DNA of 64,000 nt from Ephemerocybe angulata (lineage: Eukaryota; Basidiomycota; Agaricomycetes; Agaricales; Psathyrellaceae). Position 1 is the stretch's first letter. Each line of letters begins with the position of its first letter. Positions 59,296 through 64,000 of the stretch are shown one piece after another. The stretch covers positions 186,001 to 250,000 of the forward strand of contig JAACJK010000109.1 of assembly GCA_013368325.1 (NCBI GenBank), in the 5' to 3' direction. Position numbers and translations under genes: made by a program. The notes under the pieces are model-generated. The model was not told where the DNA came from, did not search any database, and was given only the letters and a program-made list of their open reading frames with translations.

Positions 59296-61477
59296 CTACT
59301 TCCTTTCTTCACCCTGGATGACGCCTACCGCCTTCTCAGAACGAGGTTTTATAACACATTTGAAAGGCTTCGGATGACTATAAAAAGAGGTAGTCAGCCT
59401 GCTGGCAGCTGAATGCAAACAATCAGAGACATAGAAAAGGGCGCGCACCTGATCGTCCCCGTTGTATTCTCGTGAACCGGCTCAATCACTATGCCGTTCA
59501 CAACGCATTTCGAAACGTCGAACACCGCGAGGGCAGTTGCGCACATAATGAAGACCGTCGAATCAGCAAGATGAGAACCTAAGTGTCGTCAGGCTGTATG
59601 TAAAACAAACAGGCGCCACAGTTCTCACCAGGACACGTTCTGTCGGTGGGGTAAAATGCTCAGCTCAGTAGACTTCCTCGATACACAACAAAAAGCACGC
59701 ACCTTCGCCCGAACCCAAAGCAGAGGTCCTTCGGATCCGGTTCAGGGAGGCGCTCCCCGGCCTGCAGGAAACGATCAGGGTTAAATTCCATGGGGTTCTT
59801 GTACGTCCGTGGATCGTGGGTCATCTTCCTGGAGAGATGTTAGTACTCTTCGAGACGCGGATTATACGACGCCACTGCAGACTAACCAGATGTTGGGTAT
59901 CACTAAGGATCCCTTAGGAATCATGTGTCCGTCGTGAATATCGTTCTGGACTGCTCTGTGAGGAACCGCTGCTCCAGGATTTAGGACATAGGAAACCGGT
60001 AATTAAGGGCTTAAATACGTACCAGTAGGAACCACGGAGTTCCACCGAAAGACCTCCTTGGTGAGGGCGTTGATGTAAGGTAGATGCTCGCGATCAGCAA
60101 ACGAAGGCAGCCTATCGGTTCCGACGACGGCGTCGAGTTCCGTTTGGGCTTTCTTTGCCACCGCCGGGTTCATGGCCATAGCGAGGAAGAAAGCATAGAG
60201 GGCGGAAACCGTCTGTACGACATTGTCAAACTCCTGCTCAGACGTGAGAGGGGGCTGGGGACTTACAGTGTCGGCGGCACCTAATAATTTGCAAGAGGCG
60301 ATGAGATAGGGAAACGTCAACAAAACCTACGGGAAACTCACCAGAGTACAAACTGGCCGCACTCCATTTCAAGTCGAACTCATCTTGCGAGCTGATCTCC
60401 TTGCTCAGCATGACGGAGGTGAAGGAGACTGGTGCTACTCCGGCCATCTAAGAGGATTTCACGAGTCAAGTGGGGCGGGAATGACTGTGCCAAGGTCCCT
60501 ACCATTTGGTTCTTGACAAAGGAGAATGGCTGCTCGACCATTTGAAAGAGCGTGCGCGACCATGCATCAGCGGTTCGGCGGAAGGCAGCCCCAGGGAACC
60601 ACATAGGGACGTGCTTCACTGCAAACATGTGAGATATTTGAGAGGAAGACATGTGAAGATAAGACGAACGAGCAGGTATAAGGTCGACGAGGTGGCCGCC
60701 TGGTGCAGTCGCCAAAGAGAATTGCTCTGTAGCTTTCTCAGCCAGTTCAATGAAGGGGTCGTTGTTCTGCTTGACCTCGTAACCGTAAGCTATCTTCAAT
60801 ATTACTGCGCCAACACTCCTACACATTTCATGAGCAGCCTGTCCTGATTTATAAGAGACAATACTGACCTTCGAATGTGAGACGAGAGATCCTCAGGCTT
60901 GGCCAGTACGTGCCTCACAAACCGGTGGATTTCCTGCTCCTCAACCGGTAGAAATCGACTCATGGCTGAATGGCTCCCAATCAACTGATGGAATAATCGC
61001 CGATATCGTCGAAAGCGTTCGCCGTATGGGAGGAGGACGAGCGTATTCTTCCATCCCACAAGCTCACCACCCATCTGCAAGGCCGGTCGGTCTGAATAGA
61101 TCGCACTCTTCTTGTCCAACATCTCGAAGGCCGCTTTCGCAGAATTCAAGATGATTAACGGTTGACCTAGAACCGTGACGGAACAGATGTCCCCTAGAGC
61201 AGTGTCAGTCAAGTGACGGATGAGCTGTCGCGGAAGTGTTAAACGGACCCCATGTCTCGCCCCATCGAGCGAAGGTAAACCACTCCTGCTCAGTGGGCAT
61301 ATCCAACAGGTTTCCAATGAATGGAAAGCCTCTGGGTCCCGGTGGAAGACGCGCTGTGGGTTTGGAGCGGAGAAACGAAACGAGCAGAGCGAGGACGAAG
61401 ACGACGAGCCCCAGTTCGGCGACCGCGAGATAGGTAGACGCCATGAGCGGCGAGAGGGGGTTGGGGGAGAAGAGCAT
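59296..61477 (-). CDS. Cytochrome P450 monooxygenase
   Basis: A membrane-anchored class II P450. Residues ~13-35 form an N-terminal anchor (STYLAVAELGLVVFVLALLV) followed by the proline hinge ARLPPGPRGFPFIGNLLDMP. Further signatures are the I-helix GAADTTVSALYAFFLAM (formed after an intron), the K-helix EVFRW (ExxR) and KMTHDPRTYKNPMEFNPDRF. The haem loop FGFGRRTCPG is split by two introns. The end is PFKCVIKPRSEKAVGVIQGE. All invariant residues are present, so the protein looks functional. The sequence resembles the CYP clan common in Agaricomycetes and annotated as O-methylsterigmatocystin-oxidoreductase-like; the substrate is unknown. Start 61477 is the first ATG; 61444 (MASTYLAV) is equally plausible. 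Confidence 0.9.
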
Positions 61478-62866
61478 GGATGTCTTTTTGATTCGCCAGT
61501 CCTGAGGGTACCAAATTTAAGTAAAAACATCAAGCTTCAAGACTGTGGACGTGGATAGGATCAGTCCCAATACGGTTTGGGGAATAAAGATGCTCGCATC
61601 TTCGCAAGAAATCCTAACTCGAAGAAGTCCGCGGTGTCGTGCCTTGTCGTTCTAGATTCAGTCAGCTTTGGGACACGAGGTGGATACGGACGTTACTAGG
61701 GGAAGGCTTACCAAATTTCCCCATAATTAGAGTGGAAATGAAAACTCCAGATGAAGAGGAGGTCATGGCATCGTGTTTCCGAATCGGCATAACCGACACC
61801 ATCTGGACAAATTTGTCTCCCAGCGAGGAAATAAGCGACGATGAGAGAACACTGGGGTCGAGGAGCGTGCCTATCTGTGGGCAGCACGCCGAGAAAGGAG
61901 GCAAGGAGTGTCGCTGGATTTGCAAGAAGAAGTGCCACGAGGTCCTGTATTCCTCAACAGAAAAGGTTATTGGACTGATCAGCTATGCACCGGGTACGGG
62001 TGACTGAGCCCTGAACATTACATGTCGAATCTCCGCAGAGATCCAACCCTTCAAATACAGTGTTAATCAAGCACGTTAGAGAGTAACGATGAGAAACGGC
62101 AGCTTGAAGACCCGCCTATCTGGATCGTAGAGATTCGGGGTCATCGGTATAGAGGCTGCGATCGCGTCAGAGACCGAAGAGATCTAGCGCCCTTTGATTG
62201 AAAAACTAGCGCTATCTACCCGCACACCAAAATATCTCTTGGAGCCATTGGCATGAGCCCTAAGTCTATAGCGCACTTTACGGCACCAAGCAACCTCTGC
62301 TTCTCGAGCAGCTCAAATATACGGAACCCTGACTTGCGGTAACGCTTGGTATCCACCGCTTGGATTTTGGCGTATACTTACCCTGTACTAGACAGAAAGT
62401 GCGCGTCGAAGAGGGTACACTAGAAACCAGCCGTGCACCCGGGGTGGTGACGGTTTTGAGCGTTGACTCGAGTGCGCGCGGAGCCAACCGCACGACCGAC
62501 GGTCAAGCGGCGCGCGCCTCATTGGATGCGCGTCCACGGTCACGTTGCCACACATTATCCCAGTCAATGCCAAGTTGTTAACAAAAGTCTCGAAAGGTTG
62601 GTTACCGTCGAATCGAGTACACACACGAGTCAAATCGCGAGAAGGGAAGTTCATGCTCGTCGTAGCAGTTTTGCGCATCTGACTAGGTCCGACAACGCGA
62701 CAAGAAGGTCCAGGGGATGCTCAAGCCATCCAAGTAATACAAGATACATAAAGTCCAATGCTGATATGCCTGGTTCCTCCAAGATGTTTCCGATATATAT
62801 TACAACACACTCGACTGTCCAGAGCCCCATATGTAGTCCAGGCATCCAAAGCTTTCACGCAATTCA
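61478..62866. other. 1.4-kb region without a confident gene
   Basis: From 61639 to 62007 a plus-strand frame contains an acidic, Cys-containing peptide (CGQHAEKGGKECRWICKKKC). The minus strand is also open there with a hydrophobic peptide (ALLLANPATLLASFLGVL). Neither matches a known family or has an evident splice partner. The remainder (62100-62866) shows only short shadows. It probably contains the P450 promoter and the 3' end of the DUF6534 gene. Confidence 0.35.
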
Positions 62867-64000
62867 TCAATGAAAAGACCCGTCAGTGGCGGCAGACTAT
62901 AGTACGAGAATCAGCTCGGATGAGAGGCAAAGTAGGGGTCATCTCATCGACGTACCTCAGGCTCCTGCTGGCGAGAATCACGGGATTCGTAGTCTTGCAT
63001 GGTATCAATTTTGATTGAGAGATTGGTTGGACGCTACTCAGCGTCAGAAATCGCCGGCAACAATCTTGGCGGAGGGGTGCGTACGCTGGATGTCATCGGC
63101 TTGGACCCGGATTTTGAGAAGGATTGGAGAGAGAATGAAAGCTCATCGGTGTCCTCTTCCCCTAGGCCGCGTATACTCTTACGAGCGTTGAGCGTTGCGA
63201 GGACCGAGTTGCTATATACTGCAAGATACGGGATAAGTTTACCGCAGAGAAACAATGCAGATTTAAACACGCACGGCGTCCGATTCCAAAGTAAAACGCG
63301 ACGTAAATGAGGGTATGACCCCACACAAGAATCTGTGCCGAGAGTTAGAGTCTAACATGGCTAGAGGGATGGCAAAGAACACTCACCGACACCAAAGACG
63401 CCACGGCGCAGATAGTCGTCAAAAATCCGGTGCTAACAGTGAAGAGGATCTGCGAGATGTTTAGATCTGCTAAGACGTAGGCCGAGAATCGTAGCTCACC
63501 AATCGACTGATCATCGTGTCTGACCTGTTTATGGAGTGTCAGAAGGATTGTCTGAAGAGGATGACGTTCTCAAATGCGCACTTCTTGAAACCTGTCCTAG
63601 AACGGTGCAGGAAGAAAAACAGTGCTCCGGCGATGAGGATGTCCGCAACCACTCCGACAATGTTGACCGTAATCGACAGGCCCTATGTAGATGTTAGCGA
63701 AAGTCTGAATAGAAAAACCACTGGCTGCACCTTCAGCTGTCCGAGCTCCCCCCATGTCTGCAGACGCATTCTATCAGGAAGTGATACATTAGCTATCTGC
63801 GGCGAGGGATAATGCCCGGAGCTTACGATTTGACGGTAAACGCTAAGAAAGGAATCAGGGAATACTTCATATAGCTGAACGGAGGATGACTGACCGACAG
63901 AAGATGCTACACCGACGGACAATCAATCAGCAAAGAAAGTAGCCGTGGCTGGAGCCCTACTCACCAAACTCTGCTAACACCAGGGCCACCTATCAAATAA
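62867..64000 (-). CDS. DUF6534 seven-transmembrane-type protein (partial, runs off right edge)
   Basis: The 5' part lies beyond the window. The minus-strand exons visible give the DUF6534 pattern: GLSITVNIVGVVADILIAGA, FFFLHRSRTGSDTMISRL, ILFTVSTGFLTTICAVASLV, ILVWGHTLIYVAFYFG and YSNSVLATLNARKSIRG. A 51-nt intron with a GTACGC donor joins ...KPMTSS to RPTNLSIKIDTMQDYESRD. A further intron leads to SAATDGSFH and a stop at 62867-62869. Without the 51-nt intron the frame would stop at 63034. DUF6534 proteins are multipass membrane proteins widespread in Agaricomycetes, of unknown function. The tail model is inferred from phase and splice sites. Confidence 0.78.

Noticed and set aside
1..64000. 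tRNA, rRNA, transposon, CRISPR or viral insertions
   Set aside because: Looked for B-box-like sequence, long repeats, terminal inverted repeats and transposase or polymerase motifs by eye; none was convincing. A dedicated search could still find small RNA genes.

Overview
This window looks like chromosomal DNA from a filamentous basidiomycete, most likely an Agaricomycete. Nearly every gene is split by short introns of about 48-60 nt with GT-AG ends (two look like GC-AG). The genes encode fungal proteins such as PHO81, MRC1, MBP1, THO2, PEX12 and a Bod1/SHG1-type COMPASS subunit. Basidiomycete-style families (DUF6534 membrane protein, DUF6741-like protein, single-NBD ABC transporter) are also present. 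I recognise no rRNA, tRNA, CRISPR array, insertion sequence or intact transposon. CDS coordinates are genomic spans from start codon to stop codon and include introns.

Layout. 0-14 kb: a partial minus-strand gene, a CBM48 protein, HBS1 with an embedded SKI7-like exon, RIM1 (head-to-head with HBS1), the exosome nuclease DIS3/RRP44, a YBR137W-like protein and peroxin PEX12. 14-31 kb: PHO81, an ABC transporter head-to-head with GTP cyclohydrolase I (which carries an apparent one-base frameshift), and the long THO2 gene with an RD-repeat tail. 31-37 kb: a secreted GH105-like six-hairpin glycosidase, a divergent Ca2+/cation exchanger, tafazzin and a small membrane protein. 37-51 kb: MRC1/claspin, a SnoaL-like protein beside a berberine-bridge-type FAD oxidase, a DUF6741-like protein, an ENT nucleoside transporter and mitoribosomal protein uL24m. 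51-64 kb: MBP1, CDC14, uroporphyrinogen decarboxylase, a SHG1-type COMPASS subunit, a cytochrome P450 and a partial DUF6534 gene leaving the right edge.

Most of the window is housekeeping DNA in which neighbours often share divergent promoters of 150-250 bp (HBS1/RIM1, ABC/GCH1, tafazzin/small membrane protein, UROD/SHG1). Some genes share a theme. HBS1/SKI7, DIS3 and THO2 act in RNA surveillance or export. MRC1, MBP1 and CDC14 act in the cell cycle. RIM1, uL24m and tafazzin are mitochondrial. Accessory-type content is limited to the SnoaL/BBE pair, GH105, the P450 and DUF6534.

The most interesting signals are: (1) a frame-neutral, stop-bearing exon in HBS1 that could give HBS1 and SKI7 from one locus, two genes away from the exosome nuclease SKI7 would serve; (2) a one-base lesion in GTP cyclohydrolase I; (3) a cation exchanger with atypical ion-binding motifs; and (4) the SnoaL/BBE pair.
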